In this document: piece after piece, positions 44,283 through 56,214 of the stretch
Layout: every line of letters starts with the position of its first letter
How positions within the stretch are numbered: position 1 is the stretch's first letter
Source of the DNA: Cavia porcellus
Taxonomy: Eukaryota; Chordata; Mammalia; Rodentia; Caviidae
Assembly (NCBI RefSeq): GCF_034190915.1
Contig: NW_026947496.1
Location: 28,573,501 to 28,637,500, forward strand
Reading direction: 5' to 3'
Length of the DNA: 64,000 nt
Notes under the pieces: generated by a model
What the model saw: only the letters and a program-made list of their open reading frames with translations
The model's database searches: none
Told to the model about the DNA's origin: nothing
Position numbers and translations under genes: made by a program

Positions 44283-45844
44283 AACTGCATTTCCTGAGGT
44301 GTGCTTTTAGCTTTTTGAGGAATCTGTAATCTCCACCACAGTCACTTTTACAAATGTCCCTATACAATTTATTGTATGTGCTACTTACATTATCTATACC
44401 ACTGCTGCAGCCACTGTTGGGATGCTGTTCATTTTATCTCACAATGTCATTACTGCAGATACACACAGAGGAAGTTGCAAGTCTTTACCAGGGGCAATGA
44501 GAACTGGGCTATTTGCACTTTTTCCCATTTGAAAAGCCTATCACTGAATGTGTACTCAATCTCCAAGACTGGTCAAGGCCAGAAGAAGTATATTTTGTTG
44601 TTCAGTTGAGAGTCTGGATACATTTTCCCCTTCAGTGTTGTAATTTACTTGTTAAACAGTAACAGTAACAAAAACCTTACTGTTCTACAGGAGTCCAAAG
44701 TCATTTGTGGACCAAAGTGGTTATTCCTTGTAAAATGGAAAATCAGATATGGTGGGATGAGCTATGTGGAGGAAAAGAAGTTGCTTCTGAAGAACAGAGA
44801 GCTGATGTCATCATTGAATGCTTCCTGGAGGAAGGTTGTAAGCATCATAGTAGTGGCCCCAGGAACAGCTATGCAGTGAGAGAGTGTTTGGAAGAGAACT
44901 TAGCTGGGAGGAAGATGAGTAAGGAAAGCTAGCAGAGAGAGCATCACACACAGAGGCCTGAAATAAGGTGTGCACATGGCACGGGGTGGGCAGTTCCAGG
45001 TTCTGATGTCACAGGAGAAATGGTGAGGGGGAAGTTCAGTGAGGAGGCTGGAAAAGGTGTGTATCACCAACACCTCAGAGGTCTCACTAAAGAATTTGCT
45101 TGCTTGTTGGTGGCAATTTATTTTAGGACTGTTGAAGACAAGGATGCTGGAAGGCGGTGCAGGCTTGGGCCAAACCACATCTGTAATGATAGCAGTGCTC
45201 AAATGAAAATGGGGGTGCTGAAACAGCCCACCTCGCTGTCCAGCAGGGAGTTATAGTTATGGCTCTGTGATTAAACTGACCACCACCTCTGCTTCCACAG
45301 AGCTACAGTTTTAATGTGCCCAGCAGTTGGGCTTTGCTGATCTGACCACAGGCTCCTCAGAGTTGTGATACTGTCCTTTATATTTATGACATTTCCTTCA
45401 CTTACCTTGAGCTAGAAGTCTATAGTCACCTTCCATGTGACATCTCTGATTAACTGTCCTAGTATCTCATTCTCAGTGCCCCAGGTGGAAATGAGTTCAC
45501 TCCTCCCCACTTTCTAAGGCTTCCACAACCAGATATACAGCACCACCTGTAGTCTGAACATGCATCTCCAACTCTCCCAGGCAGCCTCCATCTCTCCCTC
45601 TACCTCTCTCTCCTGTCTGCTGCTGTCCCCAGCCCAGCCCACTTTGGTTCTTGCCTAGATACTTGAAGCAGACACGTAACTCAGGCTCCTGCTTCTGCAG
45701 ACAGGCATCCCTGATCGGAGCCCTGGGTTCTTTCTCCAGCAGAAACCACATCCAGTCTAAGATGCCAAGTGCTCTGCTGGCTTTCATAGTACCCACATCA
45801 AATTTAGCTGCCTCTTGTGGTCCCTGAGGTCCTGTACCATGTGC

Positions 45845-46350
45845 CCCTGTCCTCTTCATTCTCTTGTTCCAAGATCTGTTCCCCTCTCTATTCCCTTCCC
45901 CCAGCCATCATGGCCACTTCCCATTTCCCCAGCAGAATTCCTGGCTCCCAGGACTCAGCTACTGTTCCCTCTGCTGGGAACACTTCTGCCTGTAGCTGTT
46001 CTCTCATGGTTTGGGTCTCAGTTTATGTCTCTTAAAGTTTTCTTCGATCCTCCTAGCCAGTGAAGCCTTCTGGTCACACCACTAGACTATTCTATCTTCT
46101 CAGAACTCATCAGGGACCTAAAAAAACTTATATACTCCTTTTAGGTGCTTTTATTGTCTGCTTTCCATGCTGATATATATGCATGTTTATTTATGTCATA
46201 CTGGACCTTACGCATCCTACATCCCCAATCCAACTCCCTAAGCTTATGGAGTACATGGAATTTATGTTTTCCATATAGCTCCAGTGTGTGAATTAGTGCC
46301 TGGCAACTAATCTAGTTGTTCATTAAATTTTGTTCATTGAATTTTGTTTA
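45845..46350 (+). repeat. L2 LINE 3' end
   Basis: The order fits L2: CAGCTACTGTTCCCTCTGCT and GGGAACACTTCTGCC, then CAGTTTATGTCTCTTAAAG, then AGCTTATGGAGTACATGGAA, AGTGCCTGGCAACTAATC and GTTCATTAAATTTTGTTCAT. Diverged. Confidence 0.58.
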
Positions 46351-46604
46351 ATGTCCTAGCTTTGCATTCTAGTCACTTTCATGACTTTCCTCTTAGAGTC
46401 TCTGCTCCTAGAGGGACAGGAATGATGTCTTATTCATTTCTCTACAGGAAATGCCATCAAATATCAGTAACAGCAGATTTCTCTAGCTCTCTAGAAAATA
46501 ATGTTTTGCGTTAAAAGGTTTTTACCTTTTTGTTTAAAAAGGTCAGTTGACAAGAACATTATAGGTACCAGGCTCTCAGCAAAGTGCATAGGAAAAGATT
46601 AAAA

Positions 46605-46790
46605 CCAGACACCTGTTGTAACCAGTACTGCCTCACAGCAGCTGTGCATGGCAGGTGTGGTAACCCTAAGAATACTTGAGCCCAGAGATGCAAGCCCAGT
46701 TGCCCCATATCACACTGGGAGATAGACTAGCCACAGCTGGGAGCACAATTCTAATGCTCTAACTTCTAAACCCATTTCCTGTCTGATGAA
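46605..46790 (-). repeat. MIR-like SINE, minus strand
   Basis: AGTTGCCCCATATCACACTG, GGAGATAGACTAGCC and CTAATGCTCTAACTTCTAAA resemble the reverse complement of MIR ('TTGCCCAAGGTCACACAG...'). Confidence 0.45.
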
Positions 46791-47714
46791 TTGTTCTGGC
46801 TGGTCTGGATCACCAGGAAATTTTGGAAAGGAAAAGGCTTTGTTCTGAGACTTTACATTGAAGGCTTAGTGGGTGATGTGCCTGTCACTCCAGGCTGATT
46901 CTTGGCTTACATGTTTTGCTCTTGTAATCAGTAGATTGGGTTTTGCAGGTCTAACCTATGGTAGCAAATCCACATCTTTTCCAGTACAACTTGAACTGAT
47001 GGAACAAACAGCAGAAAGATTAGGGTTGAGGACTTGGCCTCTGACAGCTGTCCACACCTCTGTGATTGTTCCGGACTCAGTCTCTGATTAATCAGCTTGG
47101 CCTGCTCCTTCTGGCTTTCAAATTGATGGATGTCTCTCTTATCCGATGGAATCTGATGTTCAACCAGTTATCTCCAGAAAGTAGGCTTAGGAGAGGTGGA
47201 ATTGCTTATGCTGAAATTAGGAAATGACACAGTGGCCTAAAATGTAAGTAGATGGAGAAAGGGAACTAACACAGAACTCTGCCTTATGGTTTTGACTGAC
47301 TGAGTAGATCAGGCTGGATAAATTTAAGTGCTTCTCTTTGAAGAATCACTAATTGTTCCAGTTATGGTTTAGAAAAAATAATGGGCTTGAAGTGACTTAA
47401 CCTTCAGTCTTCAGCTTGCATGTGGAAATGCAGAGTGATATTGATTTGTTTGTCCAAATTCCCAGGTTTCCAAATGTCTCTGGAGGAGGGGAAGCCACTA
47501 GAGGAAGTCAATAGACATTCACTTAGGATCTTTTCTAAGAACTGAGCAAACTTCCATGGCAAACCATCCCTTAATAAAATCAATATCCAACATAAATGTT
47601 TCTTAGCTTTGGCCTTTGATGTGTATGCTGAAGAAAAATGACTTTCTCATTGAAAAATCACACTTGGAAACTAGACCAAAAATCATTTCCAGTTCCATAT
47701 ATATCTACAAGGAA

Positions 47715-47756
47715 TACACACACACACACACACACACTCATGTCTCGATTATGTAA

Positions 47757-47790
<34 letters not shown>
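47715..47790. repeat. (AC)n then (AT)n microsatellites
   Basis: A run of about 12 AC units at 47715-47737 and, 20 bases on, about 16 AT units at 47758-47790. Confidence 0.93.
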
Positions 47791-47794
<4 letters not shown>

Positions 47795-49315
47795 CAGATG
47801 TATGTTGCCTTTGAGAAAGTATTATGGGTGGCAAATTTAATAATAGAACAGTAATTAAAAGGAAAAGTGAGACAAACAGTCAAAGGAAAGTAGTGAGTTA
47901 TAGTAGCAAACTGAAGGGTTGGTTTCCGTATCGCTATTTTTTTGCTTGCTTATGAAGCTGTGTTTTAGGTCCAGCTCTACAAGTTGCAGACTTTTAACAG
48001 TTGAGGCATGGTCTCATTGTTCCTGCCAGGCAGAACTCTGAGCGGCACTGAGCTGGGAATAAGTGGGCTCTATAATCCAAGCTGGACTTTTTCTTTGGAA
48101 ACTTCATCAGCTTCACCTCACTCCACAAGCGAGTGCTCAGCAGAGATCCACAAATGCCACACTCAGCTCTGCATGGCTAGAAGGGATTTTCCTTGCAGAA
48201 GCATCATCCTCTGTTAGGAAATAAAAAAAGAGTTATGATTCCGGTCATGTGGCCTCTGCTCCTCAGGTTACTGTGTGATTGGGCCACCCTATGCAGTTAT
48301 TTAATATTAAGACTAATCTTGGCGAATGTTTATTGAAGATTCAAGTGGGAATTTTTAGGTAATATGAGGTCAACACAACAAGAAGAAGCTGCATCCACAG
48401 ACACTGAAACTCAGTTGTTGCTATTTTGCCTTATTATAAAATGCCATTGTAGTAGCATGTAAAGGATAGGTTCAATGGAAAATCTACTCAACTTCTTACC
48501 ATAGCTTGGCTATGAATCGTTAATTCATTTCAGAACAGTATCAAAGCCAATAAAAAGCAGAAGTGACAGAGAATATTACATTGCTTTTGACAGATTCAGG
48601 TGAAATAGGTTATAGTAATCACATGGCTGTCAAAATAATCTATAATTTAAAATACAAAGTGTTGAAAATCCACACTTTTGAGAATTTATTTAGAAGGACA
48701 TTAATTAAAAAGAGTAGCTGTGAGCATGGCAAAGATCTTGGTTCCCAAGACATTGCGGTTTTCACAGAGTTTGAGTGGTAAACCATGTTTACACAAAGCT
48801 TTATATGAGGCTGAAGAGTTAGGAAACAGGAATCGTGAGAAAAGCTCAAGGATCCGTGGGATTTGAGCTACTTTCTGTTTAACCAGCAAGTGCCAGACCT
48901 CCTGAAAGCTGAATGGCACTGAAGCCCCACAGCCAGAATCCCGGGTCACCAGGCCGTCAAATCACCCTCCATCCCATTCATTACCTGGCTCCACTGCAGT
49001 TTGCTTGACTCAAGTTCTTAAAGCAGATTGTCATCGGCTTTGATTTGTTTTCTGTCTGTGGTACTGCTAGTGTCATAAACTATTTTTAAAGGTAGTTTAA
49101 AACTAGTTTTAAAGGTAGTAGTCTATGGAGGGAGCAAGTGTGTTATATTAAACATTTTAGGCCAGTTTTACAGTTTTGTTTCTTGATCTTGGTGTCATCT
49201 TATTTAATTCAGTATTCATCTTAAGAGTATTTAATTCTTCTCCTAACCTCTTTTTTTCTTGCCTTCCATGGTAAGTGGATTGTGTGAAAGATCTTGATTG
49301 AAAATACCTTTCTCA

Positions 49316-49412
49316 GGGGCTGGGGATTTAGCTCAGCGGCATAAGCGCCTGCCTTGCAAGCAGGCAGTCATGAGTTCGATCCCTGGTACTGATAAAAAGA
49401 CAAAAAAAAAAA
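49316..49412 (+). mobile_element. ID SINE, full length, young
   Basis: GGGGCTGGGGATTTAGCTCA, GCGGCATAAGCGCCTGCCTT, GCAAGCAGGCAGTCATGAGT and TCGATCCCTGGTAC form the cleanest ID in the window, with an A-rich tail. GAAAATACCTTTCTCA (49300-49315) recurs at 49413-49428 with one change. Confidence 0.93.
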
Positions 49413-50684
49413 GAAAATATCTTTCTCAAGTATGGTATTCTGTGGGTTTTCCCTTGTTCTTTCACTATAAATAAAAGGTTAAAATGTTATTTAGATTTTT
49501 ATAATTCTTGCAAGTAACAACAGTGTGTTTAATTAGTACAGTAAAATACTTAACGGATTTTCTCGCTTTTCATTATAATGTGGCAAGGGCACCAAGGTTA
49601 ATTGTTATTAATAAATACAAGCTTCTATGCCCACAAGCACTAACACAAATTCTTATCAAAAATATTTGCTTTTAATCAGTACCAGATAATTTTATTCATT
49701 GGACCAATTTAAGAAAAATGTGTTGAATTCACTTTTGAAACACAATATTCAAGTAAGTTAAAATTGATCAAAAGTGAACCATACCTTGAAAAAGACATAG
49801 CAAGTTTAGGAAGGTAAAGGATTCATTTTCTTGTATCAAAAAAAAAATGCAGATCTGGAAAACAAGGAAATGAACCATTTAAATTTCAGCACTGCGCAAC
49901 TCTGCAGTGACCTTCACAACAGCCTCTGGTCAGTGCCCTCCTCCGAATGCTTTGGATTTAACATCACGATGCCAGTTTAACTTGTATGCGAAATGAGACT
50001 CTGGATATAAAAGTTAATGAGTGTGGTGAGAATAGCTGGATTTACGTTGTGCTCCGTAGGGAAGGTGGTGCACCACTAAATCTGCACTTAGTTGCTCCTC
50101 CTTTTCCCAGTGATTTACTACAGCTTTCTCGTAGTTTATGGCTTCCCTCCATGTGCTCTTTCAGGTTGAAGGAAGACTCCGTGTGGTCCAGCAGCCATCC
50201 TAGAGAGAATGAGCATCTCTTTTTCTCAGCAAGGCTCATACCACCTCAGACTTTTGAAAATGGAAATACATTGAAAATCACTTTCTAACTCATAAATGTG
50301 ATAATAATGTTTGGCTAGATATCATTAAGGATTACTGCATTTTGGTTCCTGTGAGAATTGGCTCAGTGGAAAATGTAGTAAGAAATAGTTTTTATAATCC
50401 AGTTCATTAAATGGGATTAATTATATGTACTTTAAAAGTACTAGGAAAAGCGCAAAGTGAGCCAGAGATGTGTTATATCAAAAAGCAAGGATTGGCTTTA
50501 AAGCCAATAAGATCATTTCAAAGGACACAAAATTCTAAATTGCAAGGGTTCTGCTGGGATTCTCTGGGCCCCAGAAAAAAAAATAGAAAGAATGACAGCA
50601 ATTATTTATGATCCATTCAATTAATTTTTAAAAATCCATGAGTTCATTGTGATTCTCAGAAAATACAAAGAGAAAGCCTGAGAG

Positions 50685-51068
50685 CAGTGTTCTCCAACCG
50701 TCTTGGCACTGGCATTTATTTCACAGAAGATAATTTTCCATGAACTGCATCGTGGGGAGCAGGGCTGGATGATGGTGTGGTATGGTTTCGTATGATTCCA
50801 GGGCATTACATTTATTATGTATTCTATTTTAGTTATTGTTACATTGTGATATAAACACACAGCTTAGATCCCTCACACATGCAGTACGTAGGAGAGTTGA
50901 TGTCCTGTGAGAGTCTATGCTGCAGATGGTGGAGCTCAGGAGGTCCTGCTAGTGATGGGGTAGGGCGATGTAAAGTTTCATCTACCTGCGGCTCACCTGC
51001 TGTGCAGCCTGGTTCCTAACAGGCCATAGATGGGCGCTAATATATAGTTTATGGATTGGGGGCCCCTG
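50685..51068 (+). mobile_element. hAT-Charlie-type DNA transposon, complete
   Basis: It starts CAGTGTTCTCCAACCGTCTT and ends GGATTGGGGGCCCCTG, matching inverted ends of a mammalian Charlie family. Inside are ATGATTCCAGGGCATTACAT, GATGGTGGAGCTCAGGAGG and CTGGTTCCTAACAGGCCATA. About 384 bases, no transposase. The same family is half present at 7418-7760. Confidence 0.72.
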
Positions 51069-52399
51069 GTCAAGAGGGTTTCACAAAGGAAGTCAGCTAC
51101 TAAATACGGGACAATGAAACAAGTACAAGGTTTCAGTATTATACTTTCACTAATTCAGGCAAAGATTGTGCTTAAAATACGTCATGGAGTAATGCTATCA
51201 CTTCCCAGAGTTTATTGCCAGGGGAAGTGGTACTTTACAGTGGAGTGGTTGGGAAGTCCTTTTCCAATCAAGGGATCAAACTTAGCGCTGTCACCAGGAG
51301 TGGAACCACCTGCCATGTGGGCCACCTGTGAATTCAACCAGTCATGTACAGTATCCAGCATGTGACATACCTGCCAAAATAGTTTCATCAGAATTTAAAT
51401 ATGAGGATATGCTTCCACAAATACAAACTGTGGGACTGTTTGGACAGTCTTTGAAGTGCACGGGAGTCTTCAGGAGAGTCAGTAATATGCAAAGGAAAGC
51501 AAGGGGGCAGAGGGAGGAGGACGTGGGATCAGACAAAGGAGATGGAAGGCACATTACCTTGTGTAAGGGGTGGACTCTCCATGAGATTTTCAACCTGAAA
51601 AAGATACTTTTGTTTGAAAAACAGATGGGAATTTGAATATGGCCTGTATTATATGCATTAGATATTATGTAATCATTAATTTTTTTCAGATGTGATAGTG
51701 TGGATTTGTGGAAGGATATGTAATTTTCAGAATATTTATGCAGACACATATAAGGATGAGCTGTCAGGATGTCAACAACCTTTAAATGGTGTAACCCAAA
51801 ATTGTATGTGTGAGACATGGAGTAGAAGGATACTTTGGAATGAAAAAACATTAAGTATTGGCTAATCTAAGTAAAAAAATGTATTTGTATTTATTATGCC
51901 ATCCTTGTACTCCTTTATTTAATATAAATTTGAATTTGCTTAGGTTAAATGGTTGAGGGAGGGTAGGTAGATTATGAATTTGAAGAGGCTAATGAGCAAT
52001 GATGTAGACAGTCTATGACAAAACTCTGGTCCATAGACAAGTTTTTATTAACCTAATATAAAAATGGAAAAATAAGATTAAATTTTTCATGAAAATAAAT
52101 GTTTCTGCTTTAACTGATTTTTCTTTATAACAATGCCTCTCTAGTTTAGGTTTCTGTCTGAATACCCTTTCTGGTGATGATGGTTGGAGTAGTAATGGTT
52201 TTCAGTGAGGCGAACACTGGATTAATACAGTGATTTAATTCACTTACTCAGTACTTTCCAGGCTCCGGGGTTCTAGATATGAACAAGATAAAATCTAGAT
52301 TTGTCCTTGCTACTCTGAGACAGAGGTAACAGACTCATTTGACCACTACTTCCCTCTCCCCTCTTCTCCTCCTTTCCCTGGGGAAGCATCATGAGTTTA

Positions 52400-52690
52400 T
52401 TTCCTGTTTGTTGCTTTGTTCACACATACGTATACTCAAGAACAGAGGTGTTTTGTATGTTTTGAAATATTTGTATGTGGCATCATGCTGTGTATGTCTT
52501 TCCAAAACTTGCTTCTTTTCAGTATTCTGAGATTGCTTATATTGCTGTGAATGGCAATGTGTTTTTCTTTAACTGCTCTTCTGTCATTTAGCTGTGCTCT
52601 GTGCCTCAGTTTAGTCATTTTGCTGTTGCTAGGCTTGCAAATTGGTTTAAGTTGTTTGCTGTGATAAGTCTACTTCATACTAATGCGCCT
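52400..52690 (-). repeat. L1-like fragment
   Basis: TTGTATGTGGCATCATGCTG, TTTCCAAAACTTGCTTCTTT and GTTTAAGTTGTTTGCTGTGA fit the antisense of an old L1 3' end in order but with heavy divergence. Confidence 0.35.
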
Positions 52691-53819
52691 TCTATCTCTT
52701 TTTCTTTGAGAATAGAAGACTGAAAAAATCACACTGACAATGCTCTCATAGTCATGGCCAGTTATTGAAGCACTGGGAAGTCATTGATCGGCACTGTCTT
52801 ATTTAACCATTAAATCACTGCATCCATCCCGTGTTTGCCCTAACTGAAAACCATCACTACTACAGTCATCGTCACCAGAAAGGGTATTTGGAAAGAAATG
52901 TAATCTAGAGGGGCTTATTAGGCTATGTAGGTGAGACCCAATTTTCCAATAATATTGGCCAAAGTCCCATAAATCTTTAAGTGTCAGATCTGGAACTTGA
53001 GACCATTTCTTGGATGCCAGAGCTGGGAGTGTGAGTCAGCTTCCCTACAAAGTGTGACCGCACGTTATTCCCTTCCTCTCATCTGACCAGGAAAGTGTCA
53101 AAATCAGTAGACCCTAAATGAGTGCCAAAAAATATACATGTGTAATGATCTTCATTCTGTTAAAACACTGAATCATCTGTTACCATGGTTTCCTTCTAAA
53201 TAGATTTCTGTTTGTTTGTTTGCTTGTCACTGTACGGGTTGAACCAATTGAAAGGTTCCTCACCCTCACTTATAATGATCTTTAGGTATATAACTGAGAC
53301 AGAGTACTTGTCTTGTTGAATTAACCTTTCAGTAAGAGAAAGAAAGTCTAAAATTACGTATGGTGCTTACTCATCAGCTATGACTTACAAATATACAAAT
53401 TTATAATCATATCTTTGTGGAAGATTTTGAAGATACACAGGAGTCTTTATTTCTGGCAAGTCAAGATTTAAAAATATGTTTTTTTTTTACTTTTTGTCTT
53501 TCATTCAGCAAGGCCATTATCATGCTGATTTAATGGATCACAAAATGACTCATATTTAAAGAAAATTGCCTAATAAAGTTTGAAGTGAGAATTCAGGTTC
53601 CTGATGTTGCCAATGGAAACCTTTCTGATAAAGCAGTGCTGTTGTTGATGGTGGCTGGGAGTGGTACTGTGGAATGGGGCCTTTTACTTACAGAGCCGCC
53701 TTTCCTCTGAACAGATCCCAAGCATTTAGATGCACAGATTGAAGAGCCATGTATTCTCTCACCCCATTTTGTATTGAGAACAATTGAAACAAAAAATAAA
53801 GGTGTTTAAAAAATACATC

Positions 53820-53905
53820 AGGGTTGGGATGTAGCTCAGCGGCACAGCATCTGCCTGGCCAGTGCAAGGTCCTGAGTTTGGTGCCTGGTACCAACAATAA
53901 GTAAA
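53820..53905 (+). mobile_element. ID SINE, full length
   Basis: GGGTTGGGATGTAGCTCAGC, GGCACAGCATCTGCCTGGCC and CCTGAGTTTGGTGCCTGGTA with an A-rich tail. A degenerate AAAATAC/ATCA duplication borders it. Confidence 0.85.
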
Positions 53906-54950
53906 ATTTTAAAAATACTAAATAAAATAAATCAGTCCAGGGTGGATAGAGTAGGTAGCTTTCCTTGTATTATATAAAAGAAAATTTAAAAGGATTTTTC
54001 CTATCCAGTGTTTCCAAGAAGAAATGTTTACAACTAGAATAACTTGTTTTTAAATGTTCATTGGTAATTTTTCAAAATCATAAAAACAAGGCCCTGTTAT
54101 TGATGGGCAGTCAGATTTTTAAAATTATTTAGACAGTTAATATGAAATTCCAGGTGACCTAGATTCCCACTGGGGGACAAGGTAGCCTAAATGGTTAGGG
54201 ATATTTTAAAGGAGAAAACCACACTAGTTCCTGACATCTGACCCTTCCCTCAAAAGTATTGACAGTTCAAAGTGACTGCACCCTGAAATGCAATGGGGAG
54301 CACGGAGGGAGGTAACAGCCCTGAGAAGGGACCATAGGTACACTGTCCCCATGTTACAGCCCTGTGTCCTCAGAGCCAGGATCTGCGTGGGGCTTCCAGA
54401 GCCCTGCCCAGCGTTCTGTCCACTATACACCTTCGGAGCTGATGAGGTTTCCCACACAGCAGTCACCATCCTCTTATGGCCCAACAGGTGGCACTTTACG
54501 AACACTTTGCCAGAAATAACACCTGTATGTAAGAATGTCTGCAGTTTCTCCAGCTTTAATTGTGCTTTTGCTTCCGAAAAGCTCAGCTAGATGCCTCAAG
54601 CCACTAATATTTTGGGCTCATTCTCACCTTACTGCTTTGCTATGAAAGCTTTTTATGTATTTAGCTTTTCTATTTCTTTGTGAATGTGTCTCTCTCCCTG
54701 CCCTTTTCTAGTAATGCTGCTGCTTTATCTCTCTTCCATTCATGTTTTTTCCCCCTTTCTTTTTGCTGCATGGAGACTCTCTGCTGTACAAGTGTAAGTA
54801 TTTTTTGTTTGCTCTGCAGTTTCTGGCCACCTTAGTGGACATTCTTGTGTTCCGTTTGCTTCTGTGCTGCCTGGCTAATGTTCTGGGAAACTGTAGTATT
54901 GTCATCCACCTGCAGATCCTGATCAACAATAGAGATATGGTTGAGTTCTG

Positions 54951-55090
54951 TAGCTGGCCATGGTGGTACATGCCTGTAATCCCAACACTTGGGAAGCTGA
55001 GGCAGGAGGATGGCTATGAGTTCAGGACCAGCCTGGGATGCATAACAAGCTCAAGGATAACCTGAAATGTCTACAGAGACAAAAGACTGG
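54951..55090 (+). mobile_element. B1 SINE
   Basis: GGCCATGGTGGTACATGCCT, GTAATCCCAACACTTGGGAA, GCTGAGGCAGGAGGATGGCT and TTCAGGACCAGCCTGGGATG are typical B1 landmarks. The 3' part is diverged. Confidence 0.85.
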
Positions 55091-56203
55091 GCTTTACAAA
55101 ATAGGTCAGCCAGGAAGACAAGAGATAAATATAAAATATCCCCTACTATGTGCCTGAAAGCAGAGCGATGTTGATGAAAAAGTTGCTATCACACATTAGG
55201 AGAAAAGTACTTGTGCCACTCCTGTAATCAAAAAAAGAGGCGTGATCGCAAAACTTTCAGGCTTTTTTTTTTCCTGATCTCTGTCATATTACTTATTTCA
55301 CACCCAGGGTTGTAGAAAATTAGTATAGTAGTTTGCTTTTTATATTAGATTTTCCTGATCTGCTTATCTACTGCTACTGTTTGGTTTTCTAAACCTTGGA
55401 GAGGGAAAAAGTGACAACGGCTTCTTAAGCTCAGAAGAAGATTTTTGTTTGTTGTTCTTTGTATAAACTTAGCAAATCAAGTAAGGAAATTACCTCATGC
55501 TATTTTCTTGGTGACACAAGCAATCTAACTGTCATTTTAAAACAAATTAATATAGCTAGAAATTACCTGCTAAAAGCAAGTTTGACATGAAAGCAATATT
55601 GTATGATTTATAAGATTCAGCATTAGCTTTTAACATGGTTAAAAGTGGACATCTATGTCTCTGTTGAGCTACTTGCAGAATAGTTTAATCCACTATAAAA
55701 ACTGGATTTCAGTGTAACTTTGCACTTGATGTTACTTTTGGATACTCTAAATACTTAGAAAATAAAACTATGGTATCTTGTTCACATTACATGTGTGTGT
55801 GCCACAGTGAGATTTATTAATGGTTGTGGGCTTTTCTTCCAAAATTATATATAAAAATGAAGATTTAACATGATTTGCCTCATGTTTCTTTAGAAGGTGA
55901 ATATTGAAATTTACACACCCAAAATGCAGTTTTAAAAATAAGTTAATTTTCACCAACGCCTAATATAACAGCTGACTGTGTCAATAGCTGGTTTATGAGA
56001 AAACCATTTGGATGTGCACCTCTGACCCTTTGTGTCGTGGACAAGCTATATGATCTCCTTCATTCAGAGGATGCCCAGGCACTGACAGGTATCTCAGAAA
56101 GGTCAGTGAGGGCTAAAAAGCAATCTGAAAAATGTGTCTTTTTCATTTTTGTACAAAAAGAAGATCACTGTTCCAAAGAAACTCAGATACTAAGTCAGGT
56201 TGT

Positions 56204-56214
56204 CCCCCCCCCCC
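56204..56214. repeat. Poly(C) tract
   Basis: A run of about 12 C, unusual in an AT-rich intron and a likely site of length error or polymorphism. Confidence 0.8.

Noticed and set aside
47715..47790. CRISPR-like or other regular array
   Set aside because: Plain AC and AT dinucleotide microsatellites; no spacers. No CRISPR pattern anywhere in the window.
51342..51851. 169-residue open frame on the minus strand, the longest in the window
   Set aside because: Composition is low-complexity Ser/Phe/Leu-rich, with no recognisable domain, splice context or paralogue. Such lengths occur by chance in 64 kb.
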